In this document: positions 28,000 through 38,150 of the stretch, in pieces
Layout of the letters: the number at the start of each line of letters is the position of its first letter
Numbering within the stretch: the first letter of the stretch is position 1
DNA from: Collinsella sp. zg1085
GTDB taxonomy: Bacteria; Actinomycetota; Coriobacteriia; Coriobacteriales; Coriobacteriaceae
DNA: 64,000 nucleotides
NCBI RefSeq assembly: GCF_018889955.1
Contig: NZ_CP076545.1
Span: forward strand, 1,240,001-1,304,000
Direction of reading: 5' to 3'
Notes under the pieces: model-generated
What the model saw: the letters and a program-made list of their open reading frames with translations, nothing else
Told to the model about the DNA's origin: nothing
Databases searched by the model: none
Translations under genes and position numbers: made by a program

Positions 28000-28677
28000 T
28001 TATTCTTCTAATAATTGCAGGTTAACATGAGTTTTAACCTCGGGTGCAAATTTTCTTTCGTCATGCTCACGTTCCAGCAAGAGAACATAAAACTGGTGAA
28101 AAAAGATGCGCTCATAGACACTTTTGAGTTCATCAGCACTCAAAAAATTCTTAAGACCAATAAACACAAGCACCCCGTTAAACCTCATATCATGTGCAAA
28201 ATCAAGAAACGATATCAAACTGTCAAGGTACGAATTTTCCGTCATCTGATCCACGGAATACGAATAAGTTTTAAGAAACTTAATCACGTCCCATTCTAAT
28301 GCAAAATGATAAGAGCCCGTAAGCTGAAAGCTCCGAATTGCAATTTGTTGTTGAATATCTTTTATAGATTGCTCGATGCTTTGTCTCGTCTCTTCATCTT
28401 CAAAAACTAAACCTTCAAATGTAGAAAATATCTGCCCATCAAGACGAGAATCTTTCCAAGGAAGATGCAGTGGGTCACTTACAACACATAATGTGGTCTT
28501 ACGAGAAAGCTCACGCTCCCCATCCCAGACACCTACATAGTCTGTCTCGCCCATATCACCCCGATTAAGCGAACGACATGCTCTACAAAACAGCTTCCGA
28601 TTTTCAACCTCAAGCACACGTGGTACACCAGCGACCAAATCAATTGGTGTTTCTATACAGCTAAAAACCAATCTCAT
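28000..28677 (-). CDS. csn2: CRISPR-associated protein Csn2
   Basis: A 225-residue protein in the position and size of Csn2, the ring-forming DNA-end-binding protein needed for spacer acquisition in type II-A systems. The middle holds a helical section (ETRQSIEQSIKDIQQQIAIR, then EWDVIKFLKTYSYSVD) and the C-terminal part a beta-strand-rich NGVLVFIGLKNFLSADELKSVYERIF, consistent with the Csn2 fold. Identification leans partly on context. It overlaps cas2 by 4 bp. Confidence 0.85.
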   Translation of the reverse strand: MRLVFSCIETPIDLVAGVPRVLEVENRKLFCRACRSLNRGDMGETDYVGVWDGERELSRKTTLCVVSDPLHLPWKDSRLDGQIFSTFEGLVFEDEETRQSIEQSIKDIQQQIAIRSFQLTGSYHFALEWDVIKFLKTYSYSVDQMTENSYLDSLISFLDFAHDMRFNGVLVFIGLKNFLSADELKSVYERIFFHQFYVLLLEREHDERKFAPEVKTHVNLQLLEE

Positions 28678-29009
28678 AGCACTAAAAGACTCTCATCACT
28701 GTCAATCTCAGTATGTTCAATCTGTTTTCCAGCAATGCTCTCCATACAAGCAAACTGCTTCTCAGTTACCCGCAAGACTTGAATCAAACCCTCTTCAGGC
28801 TTATGTTTCTTCACGCGGGCAACGATTCCTGCAACGGAAGCCTCATTAATAGCAAGCTTCGCATATACCGACTTTTGAACCATAAGAAAGCCATCTTTAA
28901 TTAAAAAGTTTCGGAACTGTGCGTAGCGCTTTCGTTGTATTGGTGTCTTGATGGGTAAATCAAAGAATAGCAACAACCTCATGTAACGATTCCTATAGCT
29001 AAGCTCCAT
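28674..29009 (-). CDS. cas2: CRISPR-associated endonuclease Cas2
   Basis: A 111-residue Cas2 with ferredoxin-like fold. It shows YMRLLLFFDLPIKTPIQRKRYAQFRNFLIKDGF, with the conserved Asp after the first strand, and KSVYAKLAI typical of type II Cas2. It pairs with Cas1 in the integrase complex. Starts one base from the cas1 stop and overlaps csn2. Confidence 0.97.
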   Translation of the reverse strand: MELSYRNRYMRLLLFFDLPIKTPIQRKRYAQFRNFLIKDGFLMVQKSVYAKLAINEASVAGIVARVKKHKPEEGLIQVLRVTEKQFACMESIAGKQIEHTEIDSDESLLVL

Positions 29010-29884
29010 TAGACCGAAAAACCCTCTATTTCATCAACTGAGATTCGTTTTGCAAGAGCGTTAATACAATCCTGAACAAATAGACCAACCACCGAGGAAA
29101 GTCTATATGACCCTCCTCGGTAGCTTATAAGCTTATTTGGTATATCTGTCAGCAAGCGCTTTGTATCGCTGTCGAAAGAATCAGCAACCCAATCATCAAC
29201 AATACGATCAACAATCGGACGAAACGGCTCCATTAAATCGCATGCAAAATTAAACTCGTTGTACTCACTTCGGTGACAGATGCCCTTCTGTGTTAGATAC
29301 CCACGTGCAACAATTTCTCGATTTAACATTGATAGCAAAATTGCATAACCGTAGTTGAGTGCAAAATTAGTTGGACATGCAATATCTCGATTAAAATCTG
29401 AGCCAAACAATGCAGCAAAGTAAACGCGAGCGGCATGCGCTTCACGATTTGTTGAATCACCAGAACGAACCTCATCTACCGTTTTTAATAGAAGATGAGC
29501 CTCCTCAGCTCCCCTATCAAGCAACAAGTTTCCCTGTTGCTTGATTTTCTCCCTTATAACACGTTGCCAGACGCGTTTTTTAATAGGTTCTCCCCAATTC
29601 AATTGCTCAGTTATCCGCTTACTCGTATTGTGGGCTCCATAGATGGGAAGATATTGACCAACAGGATTATGTCGTTCATTAGTAATGACGAGTGAAATCT
29701 TTTGTTTGGCGAGCTCAGACAGAAGGTAAGCACCGATGTTAGCCTGCATCGTATGCAAAACAATGCTTGAAATCTCGGAGAGATGAATCTTTGCAGTTTC
29801 ATCCTCTTTATGAACCACCATATATCCGCTCTTATAGCTCAGCCGACAAGGACTTTCTATAAGAATAGTCCTAAAGCTCGTCAA
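29009..29884 (-). CDS. cas1: CRISPR-associated integrase Cas1
   Basis: A Cas1 of the type II-A group, about 291 residues. It has the N-terminal beta domain (SFRTILIESPCRLSYKSGYMVV, IHLSEISSIVLHT) and the helical catalytic domain with LNYGYAILLSMLNREIVARG and FACDLMEPFRPIVD carrying acidic metal ligands. I favour a TTG start at 29884, 7 nt after GAAAGGAAG, because family proteins begin close to SFRT; an ATG six codons upstream is the alternative. Either way it overlaps the end of cas9. Confidence 0.95.
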   Translation of the reverse strand: MTSFRTILIESPCRLSYKSGYMVVHKEDETAKIHLSEISSIVLHTMQANIGAYLLSELAKQKISLVITNERHNPVGQYLPIYGAHNTSKRITEQLNWGEPIKKRVWQRVIREKIKQQGNLLLDRGAEEAHLLLKTVDEVRSGDSTNREAHAARVYFAALFGSDFNRDIACPTNFALNYGYAILLSMLNREIVARGYLTQKGICHRSEYNEFNFACDLMEPFRPIVDRIVDDWVADSFDSDTKRLLTDIPNKLISYRGGSYRLSSVVGLFVQDCINALAKRISVDEIEGFSV

Positions 29885-32800
29885 TGTAGGTCTTCCTTTC
29901 ATACATACCAGTAACCGATTGATCGATAAATGCAAAGTTATGTGGAGTATTCATTTCTTTTGAGAACGCCACTGTTAGCTCTCCACAATTAGCAGCGCCT
30001 TTAATTAATGTTAAATCAACTGCCTTTTTCCTTGCGTTTATGAGTGATAATAATGCTTTAATGACGTCTTTTTTATCTTTGTAGCTTAAACTATAGAATA
30101 AATCTGAACGCTCTTGCAGTTTAATAGCTTTTTGCAGTCTTTTATTATTGCGTATAATTAACTTACATAAAGTTGCATACACTCTATCAAACTCTTTCTC
30201 AGTTGGCTTACTCTTGGCTTTTTCGTCAAGCATCCTCTGCACCACATCAACGTCATTTTGATTAAACGCTGGCGGTATAGCACATCTAGCCTCGTCTTCT
30301 CCTGTCACTAAAAAGGCTTCACCGTTTATTTCACAAAGTTGCTTCTTATATATTTTTTCCCGCAATACTCTGATAAACATATACGGTGCCCCCTTATCAG
30401 ATAGGCTTTCGCAATCTCTCGCTGCTATATCTTCAATTGTAAGATGCTGTGCCTGTGCATCACGTGCAGTTACTCCAGCATAAATAATCTTTTTTACACC
30501 TTTTTTATCCAACGCCTCATAACAATAAAAATAGGCATACTGTTCCCCACTGTATCCACCATAGTAATTCGTGCTGAGATCATTCTTTAGACTAAGCGAC
30601 AATTTCTTCTTTGGACCCCGAGGAGAATAGATTGTCTCATCCCAAAAAGCCCCATGATCAATCATGGGCATTCGCGTCAGAAATACCTGCTTATAGTTTA
30701 AATACCGACGGATTCGCTCACACTCAAACTCAGATTGCCAAACCTCACCAGTTGTAGCATTAATCTCTATATGCTTATCGTTGACAAATCTATCGATGAA
30801 ATAACTGTTTGAACCAGGCTTATTACCTTTGCGATTCTCGTCCTCCAGCCACTTTTCTATTCTTGACTTCAATTTCTTTGCATATGCCACGCTATTGTCA
30901 AATGCTTCCCCATGAAAAGTAACAAGGAACCTTCCCAACTCCGCGGCAATTAAAGCATCGTGAGCATGATGGAAATCGTTGATGTCCCGACACTTATAGT
31001 AATGTTTCGCTTTCTTTAGGTCACTTGACAGGCTCGCACGAATAGGAATCACACGTGTATTCTGATAACTTGCTGAAATCATCATTTGCAACAGCTTAAC
31101 GCTCTGACTTGTTTCAACCAATTGACGAGCAATAAAACCTTTTACCTTTGCAGCACTTAATGAATCCCGCATTAAATTATCAAACTTTTTCTTACTTATA
31201 GCGCCAGCATTATAAAGCGCTTTCCAGTAATCCTTCATTCGGTTCCGCACACCCCGTGAAACAAGCAAGTGATTGCTCTTGTTTTGGTTTTCGCTCGACA
31301 AGACTAAAACCTTATTATCCAAGCTATTGTCCTTGATATACGCCTGCGGAATAATGTGATCAATTTGATAATCAGACAGGCGATAGATGTCAAGCGGTTT
31401 GCCTGAATACATGCACTTGCCGCCCTGCAAGAAATACAGCATCAGTCGCTCATCATCAAATGCTTTTTTATCTTTCTCATACAGCTTAAATTCTTTTTCC
31501 ACGTCGGCAAACTCTTTACCAAGCTTAGCAACTGCAGCCTTTACCTCATCGTAACGGCTACTTGTTCGTTTTCCCTTTTTCTTTTCATCTTCACTACGCG
31601 TAACTTCAACAAAAACATGATTAGGTGCATGCCCCACCATACCCACAATCTCATCCATAATACGCATTGCCTGATTGACGGATCGACGAATTGCGGGAGA
31701 GCCAGGCAGGTCTTCAATCTTGACAGTAGATCCTATAGATAGATACTCACGGTTTGCCTCTTCAATTATCTGCTCAAAGCCAAAATGTTCATTATGCAAA
31801 ACTTCCATCATGACCATTGGGCGCGAAGACCCTGCCGCATTTGGATCGCCCTCACGCAAGATATCAATAATCGACATCGGACCATTATCTGTTTTGGTTT
31901 TAATACCTGCTAAAAACTCATACGATAAACGACCCCAGCCGCTAAAACGCCTTTTACAGATTGTTTTTATCTGCTCGGCATTCAGATAATCGCCATACTT
32001 TCGTTCAAGTTCCTCTTTGAGAATCTTACGATCCTCAAAAAGCGTACTCCACAAGATAATCTCTTCAACCATCTCATACAGATTTTCATCGAGCTCTTTA
32101 GCTTTAAAAACATCCTTGCAAAAGAAGCGATATGAATTCAAGCTACTCTCAAACTTTGTATCACCTTGCCCACCCCTAACCTGCACGCCATGGTTTACAC
32201 GGTTATTGCTCTTGAGCCAATCTTCAACCATTGCATAGGTAACCGTACGCTTTTGCTTGAAGAGCTCCTTAATAATGTCCTGTCGATCACTATATGACTC
32301 AAATCGATGAGCCTTATCTCCATCCTCACTAAAGGTTGCACCATTTAACTCATTGAGCACGCAATACTCTTCATAGAGTAACGATGACTTTGGCAAAACC
32401 GGCTGTCCAACAAGATACGTACAATCATTGGTCATACGTCGGATAAAATCCTGTGCAGCTTTGTTTTTATCAACAACCTCATCCCAGTTCCATGGCGTAA
32501 TAGGAACTTGTTCCTTACCCTCACGGCGCTCCGACCACGCAAACCGTGACTCATGAGCATCACGTGTGGCCTTACCCTTTATAGGCAGCGGTCCAACATA
32601 GTAAGGAATCCTAAAAGTAACAAGCGACTCAAGTTTTGTCATCTCGTTTAAAAGGAAAGGATAATGTTTGCCTTGATTAGCAAGAATTGCTCGAAACTCT
32701 TCTAGGTGCAGCTGATAAGGAATACTTCCGTTATCACTTGTTTTCTGACGACGAAGGAACGTACGCTCCTCAAACTCATCCACCATCGCACGATAGCGTT

Positions 32801-34022
32801 CATCTGTTATAGCGTCACTGCTTTTAAGAAGTTTTATAACATCGTTCTTAAAGTCATCGTAGGCAGACTTGCGCACTTCGTTATATTTAGTATAACCCTC
32901 TGCCTTACCACGATCATACAAGGTAGTTCCAGGATACGTGGCTCCCCGGAAAAATGCAGTATATTTTTCTGGACAATACTGTTTAACAAGGCTTTTTAAT
33001 ATCTGTAAATCACGATGATATTTCTCAAACTCGCGCACGCGACAGAAAGAAATCGTCTTTCCATCCATCCCCTTCAGTATGGGATTATCTATTAACCCAT
33101 CACTCATGCGCAAAATACCCTTGAGAATACGAGCACTAAATACCGCATATACCGCATTAAATAATGGCTGCACGTCTTCAGGAATAAGCGGCAACAACTC
33201 ATCAATCTTTTCATCATCACGCAGCGTAATTTTTTCATGCTCAAGGTCAGGGAGTAGCAAAACTGCAGAAAAATCCGCCTTATAGCCGACAATCGCCTTG
33301 GCTAGGTATTCTTCACAACTTTTCATTGGCGCATCTTTAACGCGTACATTCGTTTTAAGTGCTTCCACAAGAGACTTACTACTCATACTGGTATCAGACA
33401 AAGCTTGAACATACGCTTGTACATCAAGTTCAACATCAGCACCCATATATTCAGCACACTGCTGAAGCTCGTGTACAAGCGTTTGGACGGCACCATCAAG
33501 ATCAACATACTCAGCACTAAGGCGATGATTATCTTGCTGAATAAAATTACCTCGATGTTTTACGATATTATGAAGGGCAAGATAGATGAAACGCAGGTCA
33601 GCCTTTTCAGATGTTGTCATAAGCCAAGCACGTAAATGTGACATACTTGGAAAACGCTCGTAGTATGTCTGCTCAGTAAAATCAGTCCCGTTAAACAGTG
33701 GCGAATGAAAACCACGTTCTTTAGGAAGCAAACGAGATTGGTTAAGCCGATTAAAAAACTCAGGGTCGAGGCGCTCCATTTCAGCTCTAAAAAATGACTG
33801 AAGCAAGTCAAGCCGCCAGCGACGACGAACATAACGGCGGCGCTGACTACGTTTGAGACGTGTATCTTCTGCAGTGGAAGCAGGTGAGAAAGTTCGTGCT
33901 CCCCAAACAGGACGTCCTTTCCAATAAGGCAGCTCTCCGTCTTCGGTTATCACAGCCCAACCAACCGAACCTGTTCCAAGGTCAAAACCAATAGAGTAGC
34001 TCCCGAGTTCTTTCAACTTCAT
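29871..34022 (-). CDS. cas9: CRISPR-associated endonuclease Cas9 (type II-A)
   Basis: A 1383-residue RNA-guided DNA nuclease. RuvC-I is YSIGFDLGTGSVGWAV with Asp14; the Arg-rich bridge helix is RSQRRRYVRRRWRLDLLQ near residues 58-75. RuvC-II is VFVEVTRSEDE with Glu806; the HNH motif is YQIDHIIPQAY with His889; RuvC-III is HHAHDALIAAELG with His1021/Asp1022. All catalytic residues are present, so it should be active. Size and the adjacent csn2 place it in II-A. GAAAGGGTG is the ribosome site and lies within the divergent tracrRNA promoter. Confidence 0.98.
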   Translation of the reverse strand: MKLKELGSYSIGFDLGTGSVGWAVITEDGELPYWKGRPVWGARTFSPASTAEDTRLKRSQRRRYVRRRWRLDLLQSFFRAEMERLDPEFFNRLNQSRLLPKERGFHSPLFNGTDFTEQTYYERFPSMSHLRAWLMTTSEKADLRFIYLALHNIVKHRGNFIQQDNHRLSAEYVDLDGAVQTLVHELQQCAEYMGADVELDVQAYVQALSDTSMSSKSLVEALKTNVRVKDAPMKSCEEYLAKAIVGYKADFSAVLLLPDLEHEKITLRDDEKIDELLPLIPEDVQPLFNAVYAVFSARILKGILRMSDGLIDNPILKGMDGKTISFCRVREFEKYHRDLQILKSLVKQYCPEKYTAFFRGATYPGTTLYDRGKAEGYTKYNEVRKSAYDDFKNDVIKLLKSSDAITDERYRAMVDEFEERTFLRRQKTSDNGSIPYQLHLEEFRAILANQGKHYPFLLNEMTKLESLVTFRIPYYVGPLPIKGKATRDAHESRFAWSERREGKEQVPITPWNWDEVVDKNKAAQDFIRRMTNDCTYLVGQPVLPKSSLLYEEYCVLNELNGATFSEDGDKAHRFESYSDRQDIIKELFKQKRTVTYAMVEDWLKSNNRVNHGVQVRGGQGDTKFESSLNSYRFFCKDVFKAKELDENLYEMVEEIILWSTLFEDRKILKEELERKYGDYLNAEQIKTICKRRFSGWGRLSYEFLAGIKTKTDNGPMSIIDILREGDPNAAGSSRPMVMMEVLHNEHFGFEQIIEEANREYLSIGSTVKIEDLPGSPAIRRSVNQAMRIMDEIVGMVGHAPNHVFVEVTRSEDEKKKGKRTSSRYDEVKAAVAKLGKEFADVEKEFKLYEKDKKAFDDERLMLYFLQGGKCMYSGKPLDIYRLSDYQIDHIIPQAYIKDNSLDNKVLVLSSENQNKSNHLLVSRGVRNRMKDYWKALYNAGAISKKKFDNLMRDSLSAAKVKGFIARQLVETSQSVKLLQMMISASYQNTRVIPIRASLSSDLKKAKHYYKCRDINDFHHAHDALIAAELGRFLVTFHGEAFDNSVAYAKKLKSRIEKWLEDENRKGNKPGSNSYFIDRFVNDKHIEINATTGEVWQSEFECERIRRYLNYKQVFLTRMPMIDHGAFWDETIYSPRGPKKKLSLSLKNDLSTNYYGGYSGEQYAYFYCYEALDKKGVKKIIYAGVTARDAQAQHLTIEDIAARDCESLSDKGAPYMFIRVLREKIYKKQLCEINGEAFLVTGEDEARCAIPPAFNQNDVDVVQRMLDEKAKSKPTEKEFDRVYATLCKLIIRNNKRLQKAIKLQERSDLFYSLSYKDKKDVIKALLSLINARKKAVDLTLIKGAANCGELTVAFSKEMNTPHNFAFIDQSVTGMYERKTYIDEL

Positions 34023-34024
34023 AG

Positions 34025-34052
34025 TTGCACCCTTTCAAAAACGTGCTATGAT
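34025..34052 (+). promoter_or_regulatory. tracrRNA promoter
   Basis: TTGCAC, 16-bp spacer, TATGAT; a start about 7 bp downstream falls at 34059, exactly where the anti-repeat begins. It overlaps the ribosome-binding region of cas9 on the other strand. Confidence 0.75.
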
Positions 34053-34058
34053 GACGTC

Positions 34059-34179
34059 GTCTTGATACCAGTCGAGATGTTACTGCGAGTCAAAATACGG
34101 GGAATGACCCATACTAGCCTCCGGGCGCCATGTAGATGGCATTTTGACTTCCAAAAGGACTCCACTTGGAGTCCTTTTT
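34059..34179 (+). ncRNA. tracrRNA of the type II-A system
   Basis: The first 38 bases (34059-34096) align to the anti-repeat strand of the CRISPR repeat, with shared blocks ACCAGTC, GATGT and ACTGC plus small bulges. Downstream come short hairpins (GGG-GAATGA-CCC near 34099, GCC-TCCG-GGC near 34118, GCCAT-GTAG-ATGGC near 34128) and a terminator hairpin with T-run. It is divergent from cas9, as in many II-A loci. Predicted to pair with pre-crRNA for RNase III processing and to load Cas9. Confidence 0.9.
34153..34179 (+). terminator. tracrRNA terminator
   Basis: AAAAGGACTCCA, loop CT, TGGAGTCCTTTT plus another T: a 12-bp perfect stem with T-run. It also forms the 3' hairpin of the tracrRNA. 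Confidence 0.92.
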
Positions 34180-34697
34180 GCTTTCAGCTCAAATGTCCGG
34201 CGCTCACCTCACAACAACACTTCAACCGAATAACCCATATAACATACCTGAATGGTCGCCGCTCCAAAGGACTTATTAGAGTTTTTTCGGCTAGCGGCAC
34301 AATCTGGCACTTTAACGGTATCTGTAGTTACAACAATATAGAACTTCATACCAACCACTCGACACCCTGCACTAGTGTATTTCAATCGATGAACCCTACT
34401 CTACTCTTAATAATTCCAAGCTTATAGCATGTTTAAGCCTTACTCAAACGATACAATTGACACATCAAATGTATAGACTCGAAACCCTATAACACAAATA
34501 CAGATACATACATGGTTTTGGTTAGGTCTTCTTAAAAGATGCAGTTAAGAAACTCTCTATGAGTTGATTAAGTTTTAGTTGGTCAGGCGCTTAACATCGT
34601 ATGAGGAATAATTAAACGACAACCGTATAACCCACTGGCATCTTCTGCGTGTACATGTTTTGGGTCATGAACTATATTCACGCTCAAATTACAGGGT

Positions 34698-34845
34698 AAA
34701 TCGGCCTAGTGTACGTTTTTCTGCCAGTAGCCTGAGTATAGGGGGTCTGTACACGCGAAATTTTCAGCATTTCCGCAGGAAAGACGCTTTACTTTAGTAG
34801 AGTATACTTGACCCTAGTCAAAAAAATCGTACACTAGACCGATTT
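34698..34845. repeat. 148-bp element with 18-bp terminal inverted repeats
   Basis: Left end AAATCGGCCTAGTGTACG, right end CGTACACTAGACCGATTT; inverted with one mismatch. It lies in the 1.6-kb gap between tracrRNA and groEL. No coding frame inside. MITE-like or a folded RNA; no target-site duplication is clear. Confidence 0.6.
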
Positions 34846-35017
34846 GCTGCGCAAACTCCTACATTTTTGATTGAGTAAGGGTATTGCAAGACATAGCAAC
34901 AGTAAACATAGCGCTGCATTGCAGTACGGTGTAAAATATTGGAGTGTGTTGCATATGAGTACAGCTAATACACTAAACAACTACCATTACCACCTCATAA
35001 ATAAGTTATACCTGTCA

Positions 35018-35182
35018 CGTTGGCAAAAATGACGAAAAAGTACTCTCTATAACCCAGCGGGTTATTATTTAGTTAACAAAACTATAGCTAGATGAGGTGC
35101 GCGTAAATATACAACTGTCGCTTTACGCCAAACTCGTCAGAAATGACAGATTTTTGCGTCAAATTAGTCATTTTTGCCAACG
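35018..35182. repeat. 165-bp element with perfect 16-bp terminal inverted repeats
   Basis: Ends CGTTGGCAAAAATGAC and GTCATTTTTGCCAACG are exact inverted repeats. The interior carries AACCCAGCGGGTTATT, 33 bp from the left end, and TAGATGAGGTGC. It is related to the element at 35213-35378. Confidence 0.65.
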
Positions 35183-35212
35183 CGCAGGAAGGCAGTGAAT
35201 TAGCCAAACCTC

Positions 35213-35378
35213 TTTTGACAGAAATGGGCAATGTGGCAGCGTAGAACCCCCGTGGGTTATTCGTTATTTTCTAAACCTGCAGGTAGATGAAGTGCAGTTT
35301 CTCGTGCTCTAGGGGGTTTATTGTCATATTGCCTGTTTTTGTCAGGTTTTACTACCACATTACCCGTTTCTGTCAAAA
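35213..35378. repeat. 166-bp element with 24-bp terminal inverted repeats, related to 35018-35182
   Basis: Ends TTTTGACAGAAATGGGCAAT(GTGG) and its inverted partner match at 22 of 24 positions. The interior has AACCCCCGTGGGTTATT at 32 bp from the left end and TAGATGAAGTGC, at the same offsets as in the neighbouring element, so the two look like diverged tandem copies. Confidence 0.6.
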
Positions 35379-35518
35379 CAGCTCATCCAAGTTGGAGTTG
35401 TTTTGCAATCTGTTCACGCAAGAGAGTAACGAAGTTTTTTCCAGGAAAAGTGTTTGCGAACTACTCTTTTCTTGATTTGAGATTTTGGAAAGTACGGTAA
35501 GTAGGTAAAAGACCAAGA

Positions 35519-35755
35519 TATTGCATTCGGAGAATTCTGCGAAGCACATTTGGAGAGCACAATCATTCGTTCAGTTGCGATAGGGCTGCAGTGCAAAACG
35601 GGTGACATAATGCTACAGCATAAAGGTGGCATAGTCTTTTCACGGGAACTGCGCTTCGCGAAAGTTCCCTTAGAAAAGCTATGCCACCTCATAAACGTAC
35701 GAATCACTCGCCAAACTTAGACGAAGTAAAGACATGCCACCCTGTACGCTTGCAA
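35519..35755 (+). repeat. Dispersed hairpin-containing repeat, copy A
   Basis: Begins TATTGCATTCGGAGAATTCTGCG and contains a 64-bp near-palindrome at 35625-35688 (GGTGGCATAG outer stem, GGGAACT inner stem, loop region GCGCTTCGCGA). It ends with ATGCCACCCTGTACGCTTGC at about 35733. Closely related sequence lies at 57456-57671, with the hairpin arms exchanged. Confidence 0.75.
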
Positions 35756-35797
35756 TACCCTTGTCCAATTTAGACAAACAGAAAAACTATATGCCAA

Positions 35798-35830
35798 GGA
35801 GGCGGAAATCCTACCCGCCTCCTAGCAACA
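35798..35830 (-). terminator. groEL terminator
   Basis: GGAGGCGG, 9-nt loop, CCGCCTCC at 35798-35822, 24 bp after the groEL stop on the minus strand; TTTTT appears about 15 bp further on, at 35783-35787. Confidence 0.65.
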
Positions 35831-35845
35831 TACAGCTACCTATCC

Positions 35846-37501
<1,656 letters not shown>

Positions 37502-37527
37502 TTAATCTAGCAAACAGCTGAACTTGT

Positions 37528-37815
37528 TTACTCAACGACAGCGTAGATATCGTCGGCACGCATAAGGAGATAATCCTCACCGTCAACCTTTACTTCGTTG
37601 CCGCCAAACTTGCCATAAATTACAACGTCGCCCACCTTGACATCCACCGGAATACGCTCGCCATTATCGGCGCGCTTGCCAGCACCTACGGCTACAACCG
37701 TACCACGCTGCGGCTTTTCTTGTGCATTGCTGGCAATGTAGAGACCAGACGCTGTCTTTTGCTCAGCAGCATCAGGCTTTACCAGAACGCGATCAGAGAG
37801 TGGCTTGAGACTCAT
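37528..37815 (-). CDS. groS: Co-chaperonin GroES
   Basis: A 95-residue GroES, the heptameric lid of GroEL. It has [20 protein letters not shown] at the start, a mobile loop with [19 protein letters not shown], and [31 protein letters not shown] is the ribosome site. First gene of the groES-groEL operon. Confidence 0.99.
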   Translation of the reverse strand: MSLKPLSDRVLVKPDAAEQKTASGLYIASNAQEKPQRGTVVAVGAGKRADNGERIPVDVKVGDVVIYGKFGGNEVKVDGEDYLLMRADDIYAVVE

Positions 37816-38150
37816 GCTTGAATCCTCCTCTTATGATGGGCGAGCCTAAACTCGCGCCAACCAAACTGTAAGTACGTCGTGAATAGTACCCACCAATGCG
37901 GACTTATACAACAACGCTATAAAAAATCTTATAAATGGGCACTTAGATTTTCTGACCGGCGTTCTATAGCCTGTGAGCGGCACGTGAGCATATAAACTCG
38001 TGTTGATATTCCATGAACAAACCTTGGAGGCATAGGCAGTGTGTGCTCTAACGCGTTAATGCTCTAACGTTGTAGCGTTCTGCGCTCTATCACGCTAACA
38101 CGCTTGCACGCGAGCGCTCTAATGCCCTACCGCCCCAGCACGCTAACACT
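37816..38150. other. groES upstream region and a low-complexity stretch
   Basis: The first part is the groES leader; no CIRCE (TTAGCACTC-type) or HAIR element is seen. From about 38043 to 38157, short repeated phrases recur (GCTCTAACG, CGCTAACAC, GCTCTAATGC), an imperfect tandem array between groES and the amidohydrolase 3' end. Confidence 0.4.

Noticed and set aside
34062-34427. A 121-codon frame starting at the tracrRNA
   Set aside because: The first third is the tracrRNA with its terminator, so an mRNA reading is unlikely.
37816-38000. Search for a CIRCE or HAIR heat-shock operator before groES
   Set aside because: No TTAGCACTC/GAGTGCTAA or CTTGAGT/ACTCAAG pair was seen.
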